Below, piece by piece: positions 44,610 through 56,524 of a stretch of DNA of 64,000 bases; position 1 is the stretch's first letter, and every line of letters starts with the position of its first letter. The notes under the pieces are model-generated. The model was not told the origin of the DNA. It saw only the letters and a program-made list of their open reading frames with translations, and did not search any database. Both the position numbers and the translations under genes were made by a program. This DNA comes from Podospora bellae-mahoneyi (taxonomy: Eukaryota > Ascomycota > Sordariomycetes > Sordariales > Podosporaceae), in assembly GCF_035222275.1 (NCBI RefSeq), contig NC_085881.1, positions 2,976,001 through 3,040,000 of the forward strand. The letters are read 5' to 3'.

Positions 44610-47600
44610 CTAAAACATATGCACCCCCACAGCGGAATGATACATCCCCGGCAACAACCCCTTGTTGTCACTCACATTCTCCACAGCCGTTCTTAGGATT
44701 GCCGGTGTTCTCTTCAACACCGCCGTGCTCAATTTTCGCTCAAGCCTCTCTGCCCTCCACAACCAAAACTTCTCTTGCGCCAAAAACACTGTGAACTCTC
44801 CCAGCTCCCTGGCGGCCTCCTTGCTCTGTTCCTTGAACTTTCTCCATGACGAATCACCTTCCTCGTCCTTTTCATCAGCATCGAAGAGAGTTGATTCCTC
44901 ATCTTCAGACTCGCTGTCTTTGTCAACGAGAGTCCCTTCTTCGTCGTCGTCGTCCATACTGTGTCCCTCTGGCATAACCCCAGCAGCTACGTCGGCGAGA
45001 GTCTTCTTCGCCTGCTTGAGCTTGGCCTCTCCATGTTTTGCGTTCTCGCGGCTCTTAAGATAGCGCTCAAGAAGGTGGCACATCTTGCTCTTCTTGCGCT
45101 CCATGTAGACTTGCCACGCTTTCACTAAACCGGGCTCTGGCGTAGAGTTGGTAAAATCAATCTCACCGGTGGGGATGCGGTGCCCATAGAATTTGCCGCG
45201 AGCGGAGCCCAGCTCGAGATGGCAAAGAAACCACTTGGCACCCGGCACTCCTGAGAAGCGAGCGAGCACCCTGACATATTTGTTAGCTTTTCTTGTGTTG
45301 GCCCCTTGTAGGGTGACTTACCATTCTCCTGCCACCAACTCCAGTTGCGGCTCCTGAATGAACTCGATCATTCTACTGACCAACCGTTCCTCGTCCGTTT
45401 CCTTGTCAATATCAACGAAACTGTCGCCCTTCTTTTCCTCTTGTCCCCTTTCCAACGTCTCCCCGCCATTTGCGGGGCTGATTGGAGATGCCACCACCTC
45501 AGCTCCTATCTGAGCCGACCTCTTCTCCGCCTTGCTCTTGTGTTGCTCCTTCAACACCCGACTTTCAATCCCCTCCACTGCATTCAGCTCCTGCTCCAAC
45601 AGCCTCTTCTCACACGAGAAGCTCGAAATCACTCTGGCAAATCCGGTACTGATCGAGCACCAACCCGAAATCCTGTCCTTCGGTGTCACAGCCTTGGCAA
45701 TCCGGGCTCGCAGCCGATCGCAATCCAAGAAGGTGACAATGACTCGTTGAATATCGAATAGACTTTGTATTCCGGAGTTGTTGACGATGATGGGGTTCGG
45801 GCAAATCGTGCTACTCTCGTCAAAGTCGAAACCGAAGCCCAGGCGAGTCTTGACATCGGCCTTCTTCGAGTGCTGATCCAGCTGGGCAAGGACTGACTTG
45901 TGGTCAACATCGAGAATGGTCTTCGGCAATTCCTTTGGTTGAAGATTTCGTCCTTGTATGTCTTCCACTGACGCAGAGAGATACTCGAGGTGCCCCTTGA
46001 CCTCAGAGTCATAGGGCACCCACTCTGGCCTTGACGGGCCATCTGACAAGACATTCTCGTTTGTGAGGGCCTGAAGTGTTGGTGGTACCGGTGGAGGGGC
46101 TTCAACAATTGGCGATGGGGCAGACTCAGCAGCCGGGTCCGGTGTCGCTCTGCCGATACCAAAAGAAGAAGACTTCTTCGTGAACGAAGAGAGCCTGGAG
46201 GCTTTCTTGGGCGACTCCACAACCGGCCCCTCCTTTTTTGAACCTCCTATGCCGATCTTGAATCCCGACATCGACAGCGACGGACTCGGGAGCGACAGCG
46301 ATGGGCTCGGCAGCGACATTGTTGGGCTAGGAAGAGATGAAAATGAGAAGCCTTTGGTGAGCCCTCCTGTTAGCCCTGTGCCCCTGCGCTCAAGGACGGT
46401 ACCATCACCGCCACTGGCCGGGGCTTCTCCAGGTACCGCTCCCTTCTCAGAAACCTTCTTCACGCAATGCTGGAGAATATAAGCCACGACCTTTCCAACA
46501 CTGATGAAACGCTCCTTCAGCTGGTGAAAGTCGGACCCCCGCACCACGCCAATAACTCCAACAATCCAGTCAAACGGAATGTCCTTTTGATCCTTGTCTT
46601 TGACTGCATCAATAGCTCGTCGCAGCACGGAGATGGTTTCGCCATAAGTCTTCATGATCTCTTCCATCTTGCCCTGAGTAACCTGAGAGAGCTGGAGGTT
46701 GTAATGTTTGCCATGGTCCTTTTGGTTGCCATAAGCTTGTTGTGAAGATGGGTATAAAGAACGACCGCGGACGGGACTCCCCGCGGCCATTCCAGTCCAG
46801 TTGAAAACTGAGACATCATTGTGGGTGATGATAACCTGATCCAGCAGCCGTGCCAGTGCCGTGGCATAGCCTTCTGCAGGAAAGGTAGGAAACCGCACGC
46901 CCAGGACGCCCATCAGAGCATAAGCGCGGTCAATGGCGACTGTTGCCCTTCGACATCCAGAGGCCTCAAGTACGTTTTCTGCAGAAAAGCCACACCTCTT
47001 CTTCCCGTCCTGCCAGTCGCCCAGCTTCTCAAGTTTGCTGAACTTGGCCACGTATTTCCTGTCGTCCAGGACGAGCTGTAGGGTCTCGTCAACCAAACAT
47101 CGAAGCACGAAGTTGATGGCGTTAAGAGCGTCTTCTTCTCCAATCTCCACCTTTTTCTTCACCACATGATGCGTAAGACGGGCGAGAAGGATAGTTTTTG
47201 GATCATCCTCGCCGCCCTCGACGAGGTCCACGGCTGCATTGTATACCACATGCGCCAGCTGTGAAGTGGCTGTCTCCATCGCCAGATCTCCTGGAAATTG
47301 GACGCCCAGGTTGTGAAGCAGCATTATCAGGAGATGCGCCCTCTCGATCTGAGCAGTCTCTATCTTTGCCTTGCTCATCACGTCACCAGCACCCCCCGTT
47401 TCCCGGTTCGGCGGACTTGTGTGCTCTTTCTCGGTGCACTCATGAATGTACTTCATCTCATCAGGAACGTAGCCGGCCAGCAGGTCTCGAAGAACTTCAG
47501 CGGTTAGAGTGCCGTCGCCAAAGGCGAAGAAGTTCTGCTTGTCTCGTTGCGTGTATAGAGCAATGAAAGGAATGAGATGATAGAGGTAACCGAGGCTCTC

Positions 47601-49001
47601 AACTGGGCGGCTGATAGTGGCCCAGTCTGCATTCACGTAGAAAGTGGTCTTGCTCATGACCAGCTCTTGGAGAGTCCATGCTCTGGTTGACCATTCTGGT
47701 TTCCAATCCACAATGTGCTCGAATCCTTGAACTGTGCTCCTTTCCCGGAGGGGCAGATCCTTAAGATACGGCTCTGGCTCTTCACCATGCTCCTTCTGGA
47801 ACTCACGCCAGTCCTGTGCAGCATCAGTGCCTGAAGCATCCCACTCGTCATCCTCTAGCACTTTGTTATCCAGCTGGACAAGAGTAAATTCGGCATCTGC
47901 GTACCAATCGCCCATGAGAGAAAGCGACTGCGACAGCTCGCCAAAATCCATCTTGTTGATGCAACAGGTGTCGTTCCACAAGTAGCACTTCTCGCGTCGC
48001 CGAAAGAGCTTTGTCTTGAAGATTTCGCCTGCCTTCTTGACACTCCGGTCAATCTTGATGGCGGATTTCCACTTCTCTAAAAGCGGTACAATCCCGTCAA
48101 CAGCATCTCGGAGCATGAAATGGTTCTTAAAGTAGTCGATCTCCCCAACAGCGGCCGTGTAATGCTTCTCGGCAATCTCCACCTGCTTCTTTGCCTTGTC
48201 GAAAGCTTGTTTTTTCTCCTGAACCACAGGAGGCATCTGCAAGCGTTCACCGCCCGCATCATCTATGGCCCTGCGAGTGCTGCTGATGAGGTTGCTGAAG
48301 ATCTTGCTCTCCATCTCGGCAAACCTGAGTTCGGCCCTTTTCTTTTGCTCCTCACCCTTAGCCCAGTTCAGGTAGCTTTCGGCACTTTTCCCCTTGAGTC
48401 GCCGGTCCAGCAGATTGGCCAGACTGAAGGTCTCTAAAGTGCCCGACGACTGTGTGGCGAGATACAGCTCCTTCACTGCTGCCTCTTGCGCGGAGATGTC
48501 GAGATGGCACTGCTCTAGCAACATCTGCACGTCACTCCTCTGAGATGCGGTTCCCATCGCTTGTAGCCCGGCCTTAGCACGCTCCAGGTACTTTCCACGC
48601 GCCCGCGTAATGTCGCCGAGCGAGACTTCTGCTCCCTTCCACCGATGGGAGAGCATGCAGTACTGGCCTCGCTCCCCAATTGCTGGACGATGGACCAGAT
48701 TGCCGGTTTCAAGGTCAAACATGCGGTCAGGTGTTTGAACCGAAGGGGGGTCCGAGGTGGTCAGTATTTCCACGTCTTGAAGCCCAGAGAATGCGTGACC
48801 TTTTTCTTCAACAAAGGTAGGCCTGAAGCCGCCGTTGGGTCCGAACCACACATTCATTATGGCTCTAAGCTTCTCTTGACTGGCGCCCAGCTCCTTGAAA
48901 ATTCTCTGGAGGTCCTCCGGCGTGAAGTCGGTTGCTTTGACCGCATCCAGCATCGCCCCCCTGATGACATCCAAGGCGGCGGAGGTGGTTGTCGATGCCA
49001 T
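44610..49001 (-). CDS. Very large HET-domain (heterokaryon incompatibility) protein
   Basis: HET-domain protein, the class whose activation can trigger incompatibility cell death in fungi. Exons 45322-49001 and 44610-45270 (51-nt intron) give 1446 aa. HET motifs: YCMLSHRWKG (about residue 138), LWNDTCCINKMDFGELSQSL (about 335) and WSTRAWTLQELVMSKT (about 440). A charged coiled-coil-like insertion separates the first two (EEQKKRAELRFAEMESK, EKKQAFDKAKKQVEIAEKHY). The middle carries Ser/Pro-rich disorder with a short LPSPSLS repeat, and the last exon adds an acidic stretch (DDDDEEGTL) and a terminal helical part. No NACHT, WD40 or ankyrin domain is seen, so this is not an NLR-type HET. Start ATG at 49001; the open frame extends to 49085 without an ATG. 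Confidence 0.9.
46265..46345 (-). repeat. Short coding repeat (LPSPSLS) in HET gene
   Basis: About three imperfect 18-24-nt units encode MSLPSPSLSLPSPSLSMSG. In-frame minisatellite-like tract, a likely site of length variation between strains. Confidence 0.55.
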
Positions 49002-49821
49002 TTTTGACGGGTTGGATTCGTTTCCAGCGACGATGAAGCGTGTAGAACGGTGGGTTGGGCAACGTGTGTATTCCAAGCTTGTCACAGCAATGACAGAATT
49101 GCCTGCTCTCGTGGTCGTGGAGCCACTTCAACGCCTTAACTCAGGCCACAAATGAAGAAAGAAGCCCATCATCCCCATAAATCTGTCGGGCATCATCTGT
49201 CCCACATCGGGCCGACTTGCACTAAAGAAAGAGAGGGGTATCCTAGCTGGAGGGCAGTTGCAAAGGCATCCTAAGAGGTGCTCCTGCCTCAGTTATGATT
49301 GGGGTGCCAAGGCAGCCGTGCAGCAAATCCACGATGAGCTTCTCCCAGTTCCTTAGCATTTCTCAGCGCTTTCTGCGGGGTTCGGGCACCTATCTCTAAT
49401 GCAGTTTTGGCGATCATTCTAGTCTGGTTGGTGCTCCGTCGTTTTCAGCTCAGTCCGGACAGCCACATTTGTCGTATCTTCTTCATATCGGGCACCTTGG
49501 GACGGGCGGCTTGTTGCCCAAAGCGTGTTCCCAAGCCAATGATAGATTCCATTCAGTCTCTCCAATGTGAGGGGTTGTTCTGAGGGCCTGGGACAGATTT
49601 ATTGGAACAGATGCCCTGAAGCCAGCCGCTGCTGGAGCAACACGGCCAACGCCCGTCTTCCAAAATGGCCTCTTACCACCGTGTCCTGGAGGTCTTCGGT
49701 CGCTCAATCGATCAGAAGTCCCTCGAATGCGATTAGTGAGGTCTCTCCATGTCTTCCACACACTTACTAACCAAGACCATAGCGACATTCACCCTTGGGA
49801 CATCCTCATCAATAGCGAACG
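49002..49821. other. HET gene promoter region
   Basis: 820 bp between divergent genes. Short open frames here (minus 49483-49788, plus 49567-49770) overlap each other and show no family features. Confidence 0.4.
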
Positions 49822-50554
49822 ATGGTCAGGAAAGGTCCGGCTGATAGGTTTCGTGGACTCGTTCTTCCTGATCTGTTACTCGGGCGTGTCCCGCTTCGAG
49901 CATGGTCTATTGATCTACAGTCAGCTCCAACAACACCCCATGTATGTGACAGGATACTTACCTGGCCAGAGGATGACGAGATTATACGAAACACGTTGAA
50001 GTCCGCCAATGTCATCGCAGAGAGTCTTGAACTTGAGGTGCTGAATCCCAAGCGAGTCAAGGAGAACAATGGTCGGTCATTATCGCCCATCCTTACCATC
50101 GATACTTCTCATGACTAATCTTGTTGAGCCTCAGAGGAACCGACGTACTTCAAATTCGTCAGTGAGAAGGGCGGCCTCGACTACAACATCACGACCCTCG
50201 GGCATCCTGTTGGTCTTACGACCCAATACCCCGCTTCTTCGCTCAAGAAGTATGACATCAAGTTGAGAAAGGGGAGAGATGTAGTCATGCGGAGTAAGAG
50301 CCCAGGCGTCATTGTTGCCACAAGCTAACTCGTTCCGAGAACGCATCCGTCGTGGCGTCACTCAACACAACTTTTTCGGCCTCCTGCACGATTCCGTCCG
50401 GCTCGGTGTTGTCACGCAAGCTGAGTTGATCGGAACTATTATTGGCAAAACTATCGGTGGGTCGACGTTTGAGGATGTCGCTGGGAAGTACCTCGATGCT
50501 CTGTCGGGGGCCAAGGGGTCGAGAAACTTGGCCCTGTCTGGAGAGAGGACATAG
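49822..50554 (+). CDS. Hypothetical orphan protein (three exons)
   Basis: Not recognised. Exons 49822-50071, 50135-50293 and 50340-50554 close in frame at 207 aa. The first donor (GTCGGT) is weak, the second (GTAAGA with GCTAAC branch) is good. Protein-like segments are ILTWPEDDEIIRNTLKSANV, EPTYFKFVSEKGGLDYNITT and GVTQHNFFGLLHDSVRLGVV, suggesting a small mixed alpha/beta protein. The N-terminal 50 residues are Leu/Pro/Arg-rich and less convincing, so the true start may be downstream or on another exon. No signal peptide or membrane segment. It lies between the HET gene and the interrupted minus-strand ORF. Confidence 0.5.
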
Positions 50555-50659
50555 CATACTGGCGTCACCTCAACTAGCTGTCGGGATCCCAAACCCACCA
50601 GCGGCGTAACTTCCCAACCCATCAATTTAGCTACCAGTCCCCCGAAAATGCCTTTCCTG

Positions 50660-51463
50660 TCAGTGACCTCCCCATTGCCTATCCTGTTTGCGACCGCAGC
50701 TGGCAACGTATCCCATAATCCTCCAAATCCTCAGCATTTCTTGACGACCTCCCAGCCATACCATCGGGTCATCCTGGCCATTGATGCTTAAGATCACAAT
50801 CATTGTCGCCATCCCAGTGGTCCCGAAGGCCTGAGAGGCAAGTGTTTGGGCAAGAAGTGCATATGCTTCGTGCGTTGAGGAGCGTGTTTCGCCCCGCGTC
50901 CCCCCTCCTTGCGTTTCCCTTCCTTGCGCACCCGGTTCGTTTCCCGCTCCATAGCTATCATATCTTTGACTTCCAGCACCATGTTGCCTGCTAGGTGCCG
51001 CTGCTGTTCCATTAGATGACCTGCTCGTAGCACCAGGGCTACTCGGCGCTGATATTAATCTGTCTCCATCCTCCTCCAGGGAATGGATGAGAGGACCTGG
51101 ATATGGCCAATTGGCGCTGGTGGAAGATGGGGTGGCGGGGTGGGTAGTTGTTGGGTGACACCCATATTGTGGGCCAACTTGGGGCTCTGGTTCATTTGTT
51201 TCGAGGATCCATGGTGTGGGCCAGTTGCTTTCTTCGTTGACGGTTTGTCCGATGTGATGGACGAACCCGGCCCCCGGGTTGTGTTTTTATTCCAAGTTTT
51301 GGCGAGTAGGCTGAGTTGACAGAATGTTTCTCTGGAGACTTCCTACCTGGCTGTCACTTTCGTTTGTTTCTAGGGTGATGTTAGAGGTATGCAAAGAGCT
51401 GCTTTTAGAGAATGAAGGCTTGCCAGATTGACTGAGGGAGTTGTCGGGAGTGAGAGTCTCCAT
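50660..51463 (-). pseudogene. 268-codon reading frame broken by one in-frame TAA
   Basis: Reading the minus strand from the ATG at 51463 gives METLTPDNSLSQSGKPSFSK and continues in one frame to TGA at 50660-50662, interrupted only by TAA at 51287-51289 (codon 59). Both halves look coding: the part after the stop includes NEESNWPTPWILETNEPEPQ, a Ser/Gly/Thr-rich disordered stretch, and a helical C-terminus (EMLRIWRIMGYVAS). Either this is a recently inactivated gene, or an intron removes the TAA (possible donors GTAGGA near 51346 or GTGACA just before, acceptors after 51230, none strong), or it is a sequence error. No family recognised. It is convergent with the preceding orphan gene. Confidence 0.45.
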
Positions 51464-52720
51464 TGTGAACGGTGGGGGAGGAGGGTGGAATGGAGATCAA
51501 GAATGATACCTAGATGCGGACTGGTTTTGTTGGTGATGGCGGGGAGCAAGACTAAGAGGGGAGAGAGCTTTCAGCACCTGGTGTATGTGATCTCTTTATA
51601 CAGGTTCCCCAGGTGACAGAGTTTCCCAGTGCGAAGATTCAGTTCGAGACTTGGTCCAGTAGGTCCACTTCCTGCAAGTCACGCACGCAGTAGGGCTCGC
51701 AATCAACGACCTGAGAATGGCTGTTTATGAGTTGTCGTCACGGCGAGCCTGGGGCCACAGAAAGCTCAGAAAAAGCTTGAAAGCTGCCGGTAACCATGCT
51801 CTCCAGAACAGAGAGTGGTAAGTACTCTTGGCCGCATTCCATCCTCGTGACACACATTCGCCCAAGTCGTAATCCTCACCGCAAGACACATTGTTGTGAG
51901 GTTGGCAAGTTGGGTATTGTTATAGGCCTATGGCTTGGGTAGTTTGAAGGTTTGATGGACATGGGTAATACGAAGGGTCTAGGGATGTGGCTGTCCCGGA
52001 GGCCTTTCCAGAGGCTGGTTGTCCGTAAAGGTTTCCCTTTCCACGTGTATTTAGGGGAGTCCGCTCCCACCCAACGGACTTGTTTTCATTTTCTCTCTAT
52101 CAGTCGATTCGATCCTTCATTACAGCTTGAATTCCCACATAGGACCGAGCCCATATCAGGTATGATGCATTGACGTTGATATCGGTGATAAGAACGAGAA
52201 TGCGAGTGGCATTCAATCATGGGTGGGAGAGAGAGCAAGTAATGAGGTTAACGCCATGTTGTAGGACGCTTACAAAAGCCAACCGGAATTGTCTGTGATG
52301 TGGAGCAGTATGGCTATGATCACCATCATCCCCTCATACACATATAAATCCCGTGCGAAGGTCCTAAACCTCACCCAAACCCGCAGCAGCCCAAAGCCAA
52401 GCCTCTCAACCGCAGCAAGCTTTCCCCCTTTGATTGGCCAAGTCCACCAATGTGGGTCCAATTAAAGCACTCCCTGCATCGTTGGTGTGGGTGGTTTTTG
52501 GTGTGGTGACACTCACACCTCACTGGTCCATCGTCCATATCCCACGCTCACAGCGTCTCGCTTGCGTTGTAGGTAGGTAGTAAACTCACTCAATCTCACA
52601 AATCCAACCTCACCGTCTGTTTCTCCCTTTTTCATCCGATCCGCCCTACCCGCCCACAATCCACCCTAGCTACCTCCTCCACGTCAGCAACACCCCCTGC
52701 GTACCAGCATTAGACACAAA
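51464..52720. other. Intergenic before APH-like gene
   Basis: 1.26 kb. Includes a TAGGTAGGTAGT tract near 52571-52582 and a pyrimidine-rich leader before the next gene. No supported ORF. Confidence 0.45.
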
Positions 52721-53677
52721 ATGATGCCATCACCACCAGAAACGGAACAAGAATGCGACTCAAACGACCCGGTGGATATCTTGTCCGACAGGGACCTGGC
52801 ACGATACATCGCCAAAGCCCGCCAACATCGCGAGTCGGACACGATAGAGAATAACACACTGCTTCTCACTTCCCGATACATCACTAAGTTCTACACCACG
52901 CTATCACACGCGAAAGATGTCGAAGTAGCGATATTACAAGCCCAGGCGCTGGGCATCCGAGCCCCGGAGTTGAAGCGCGTCATCAAAGCAAAGGATGGCA
53001 CCTATGAGTGCATAATGACACGGATACAAGGCGTGACATTAGAAAGTTGCTGGCCGGACTTATCCCTCTTCACCACCATCCGACTAGCCATCCAACTGCG
53101 AACAATAGTCCAAAGAATGAGAAGGATAACCCGACCAACGGCTGGCTCGTTGGGGACAGGGATATGCAGGAGTTTCTGGCTTGAGGAGTTTTACGGCGTG
53201 CCATCGCATGCCTCTGCCGCGGTGGTGGGACAAATCGTCAACTTCTGGTGCGGGTTTCAGAGTTATGGCCGGGAGAGGAAAAAAACACTGGCTGAGCACA
53301 GAGAGAGTTGTGAGATGGTGGAGCAGGACGCGAGAAGGCAGGAGTTGGTGTTTACACACCACGACCTCGCCCCGAGGAACATCATCGTCGAGTCAGGGAC
53401 GTCAAAACTGTGGCTGGTGGACTGGGACGAAAGCGGCTTTTACCCCCGATACTTTGAATATGCCGGCATGAGAAACCTCGAGTACCCGCCAGAATGGGGC
53501 TGGTACGGCGAATGGAGGTGGAAAATATTCTGCTGGATCGTCGCCGGGTTTTGTTCCTACGACAAACAAGCCGAGATGTTGAGGGATATCAGACAAAAGG
53601 CCGGGAGGTTCCCAGGAGGGAGGAGGTTCAACATCAAAGCTGGGGTGACGCCTTCGGAGAGGCCAGTGGATGATTGA
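52721..53677 (+). CDS. APH-fold phosphotransferase-like protein
   Basis: Aminoglycoside-phosphotransferase/choline-kinase-like fold (APH, PF01636-type), single exon, 318 aa. Such proteins are very numerous in filamentous ascomycetes and their substrates are mostly unknown. Catalytic-loop motif HHDLAPRNIIV (H-x-D-x4-N) and the metal-binding LVDWDESGFYP are present, followed by WGWYGEWRWKIF near the C-terminus. The N-lobe is recognisable around SRYITKFYT and ECIMTRIQGVTLESCWPDL, which is typical for this fungal subgroup. Two ATGs in tandem (52721, 52724) are both possible starts. It is convergent with the downstream regulator. Confidence 0.85.
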   Translation: MMPSPPETEQECDSNDPVDILSDRDLARYIAKARQHRESDTIENNTLLLTSRYITKFYTTLSHAKDVEVAILQAQALGIRAPELKRVIKAKDGTYECIMTRIQGVTLESCWPDLSLFTTIRLAIQLRTIVQRMRRITRPTAGSLGTGICRSFWLEEFYGVPSHASAAVVGQIVNFWCGFQSYGRERKKTLAEHRESCEMVEQDARRQELVFTHHDLAPRNIIVESGTSKLWLVDWDESGFYPRYFEYAGMRNLEYPPEWGWYGEWRWKIFCWIVAGFCSYDKQAEMLRDIRQKAGRFPGGRRFNIKAGVTPSERPVDD

Positions 53678-53918
53678 TGAGTGATACCAAAAATGGGTGT
53701 TATTGATGATGAATTGAATAAAACGCAGATGTCGTCTACGCATGTTCGAAAATCAGCCATAAACTAGAGGAATGATAAATGAAACTCCTGAGCTCCAAAA
53801 CCATGCAACCCTTCGTCTGTAACAAAGCTTTTCCCTAATAAGTCTGCTCCAACTCCCCTGGTTATGCAAAAAAAAAAAAAAAAGAATGCGCGCTGTGAAT
53901 GCTCTCTTTCTTTCTCTC

Positions 53919-56524
53919 TCATTCATCCTCATAAATCTCCACATCATGTGCCGGTGACCACCCGTTCGGCTCCTCGCTTCCCAAAAACATCACCTCTGGC
54001 CCCATCTTGGGCGGAACAATCTTGGACGTGACCTTGTTGCTGATGCCGCAAATACCCATGCTTCTTGTGTCCCATCGGAAGGGAGGCGATGCCCCCTCGC
54101 GGCTCCAGTCAACATCGCTAGAGAAGAAATTGGGTTTCTCCGAAGGTAAACCTCGCTCGAGCATCTCGGATTTGCACGGCTGCGTGACGGTGGTGGGCTC
54201 GGTGGTACCGCGCGCGTTAGGGTCTCCCCAGGGCCGGCAAAGCGCATAGAGAAGTGAGACGGATAGCTTGGCCAGTTCAGGGTCGGCGTCCTTGGGGATG
54301 CGGAGCAGATACTCCCACTTTTCCGACGGGGCGCTGGGGTGTTCAGAGGTATTGCTAGACACCTCCGGCTCCGGGGTGGCTGCCGGGTCCTCCACAAGGT
54401 CGGGTGGCGGAGGAACCCAGTCCTCAATCCGTTGTCTGTTAGATCGGCATGTTTCACCGAATTCCAGGAGCTTTTCGTAAATACTAGACAATCTGATAAG
54501 GAAGCGCAGGGCGACGGGATCAATGGTTCCGCAGTAGCGAAGGACATCGAGGCAGCCTCGGGCCCTGTTCATGTCCTCAGTCCACGATGACTCGGGATGC
54601 TTATGAAGCATCTTCTGAGCGGCCGAGTGCAGGATAACGACACATGATGTGTGGGTTTGGAAGCTGTGCGGACAGGTGGTCAGCATGATGACAAGCAGGA
54701 AAATAATTGCCGACCAGCTAATGACTTACATGACCAGCCAGCAGCGCTTGAAGATGCCTCTATCAGCGTAGAGGAGCCCAAGGATCCGAGCGGAGTCCCT
54801 ACCTGCCTCCACACCCAATTTGACCAGCTTGATAACAGTGGAATTATTGGTGTCTAGGAGACTCTCATCCCCTGCCTTGATAGACCGGATCGTCTGGGCA
54901 GCTAGCCTGCGATAGACCAGTATGAAAGCACCAAGGTAGAGTAGATGAATGTGGTAAATGGACCAACGGGCATGCGGTGAGACGTTGAAGTTTCCCAGGT
55001 TTGTCAGTTGCATATCGGATGGGAGCTTTCCGTGCCAGTCCTCAAGCTGCTTGATGATACCATCCATACCGCCGGTGGTGATGTCTTTGTAAGCCAGACG
55101 ATTCTTCAAGATTCCTGCCTTGAGTAAGGATATCTTGGTCATTTCGGTTTGAATCCCTGAGGCTTGTCAGTAAAGCGGCAGGATCATGGTCGTGGGAAGC
55201 ATAGATGACCTACTCTCTCCAAGTTCCTTTGTGTAAATGTCGACTTCGTTCTCTGCAAGCTGTTTTTTACATCAGCATGGCGAATTCGGCAAATAGGGGA
55301 CCGGGACCATGGTCTTACTGGCACCACCTTTTCAAAAGCCGAGTCATCAGCGCCGGAGATGTAGCCAAGGGTAGAGGCAAGCCAGCTGTTGAAGAACATC
55401 AAAGTCCTCCAAGTTTTTCGGAACTCGACCCATTCCTGCTCGGTCAACTGGTCGGCGTTGCAGACTCCAGCAGTGTCGCTTTGTCGGTGGCACATGGTAA
55501 GTCCTGTCTCGATGTATGCCAGAGCAACAGTCCCCTTGTTGTTGATATTGTACATGGCAAGCAAGGTGCAGACTTTGATGGCCAGCAGGGGCCCAAACTC
55601 GAGGACATCCGTGTACAACAGGCGAGCAGCAGAATAGAGAAGTTCATCTGTCCCTTTTTCGAACTCATTGGGGTTGTATTGGACACCGATGGCTGCGACG
55701 ATGGCGAGGCAGCCAATAGAGACCCGTTCGTCAAGCTTGGGCCGGTTGTCCAAACCGAACACTGCCCTATGATGCTGATTGACCTGTTCGACTGTGAAGA
55801 CATGAAACAGTTTGCCGCTAGAGCTGTAGAAGCTCTGGACACCAGCCCACATTGTTTTTGCACTGGGGAGGGCAGCGAGATACAAGTTCACCGGGTCGTG
55901 TAGCCTTGCTGACACGGATAAAGCCACCAACGTCGAGGAGGAAGATGTCGGCGCCCGTGAATCCACGGAACCTGTCCGAGAGCCGGATTCCGTCACGCTT
56001 GGAGCGACGGCTGCCGGAGGGCTTTGAGATTCGCCGCCGCTATCGGTACCGCCGAGGACGACGGCGGGATCATCTCCGGTACGGATGCGCTGTAGTAGCT
56101 CTTCGGCCTCCTCGCTGGACTTGTACTGCAGCGCGCTCATCAGCTTTTCAAGCGCTTCGAGGCGCGCTTGCTTAGCCGCCTGAAGGGACTGGCCCTCCTC
56201 TCCCTCGTAGCCGCAAGGTTTGTCCTTGGAAGCGCATCCTCCGCATCTCGGACGCGCGCCATCACACTGGAGCCAGCAGAAGAAGCAAAGGTCAGATCAC
56301 TGCTGTTCAAGTACCCGGTGATAACGGAGGTTGCTTACTCTAGCTTTGAAACGCCGACACGTGTGGCAGGCCTGGGTGACGGCCTTGAGGCGTTTCGTCT
56401 GCTGGCGGCTCCCCCCGCTGAAGATCGATGACGGCCCTGAACGTGGGCCGGGGAAAACTCCGTCCCTCTCTCGTTTGGCAGAAGCGGGCTGGATGGGTTG
56501 GTAGGTCGTCGGTGGCGGGGCCAT
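53919..56524 (-). CDS. Zn2Cys6 transcription factor with fungal_trans domain
   Basis: Nuclear regulator, 783 aa from five exons: 56339-56524, 55319-56266, 55214-55259 (46 nt), 54730-55156 and 53919-54663. The zinc cluster spans intron 1: ACHTCRRFKAR then CDGARPRCGGCASKDKPCGY, spacing C-x2-C-x6-C-x6-C-x2-C-x6-C, followed by a short coiled coil (AAKQARLEALEKLMSAL). The fungal_trans region is seen from LHDPVNLYLAALPSAKTMW through YIETGLTMCHRQSDTAG and WRTLMFFNSWLASTLGYISG. This arrangement is common in regulators of carbon or nitrogen catabolism, but the target is not inferable. The C-terminus is an acidic, Pro-rich tail ending HDVEIYEDE. The micro-exon is supported by phase on both sides. Confidence 0.9.
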
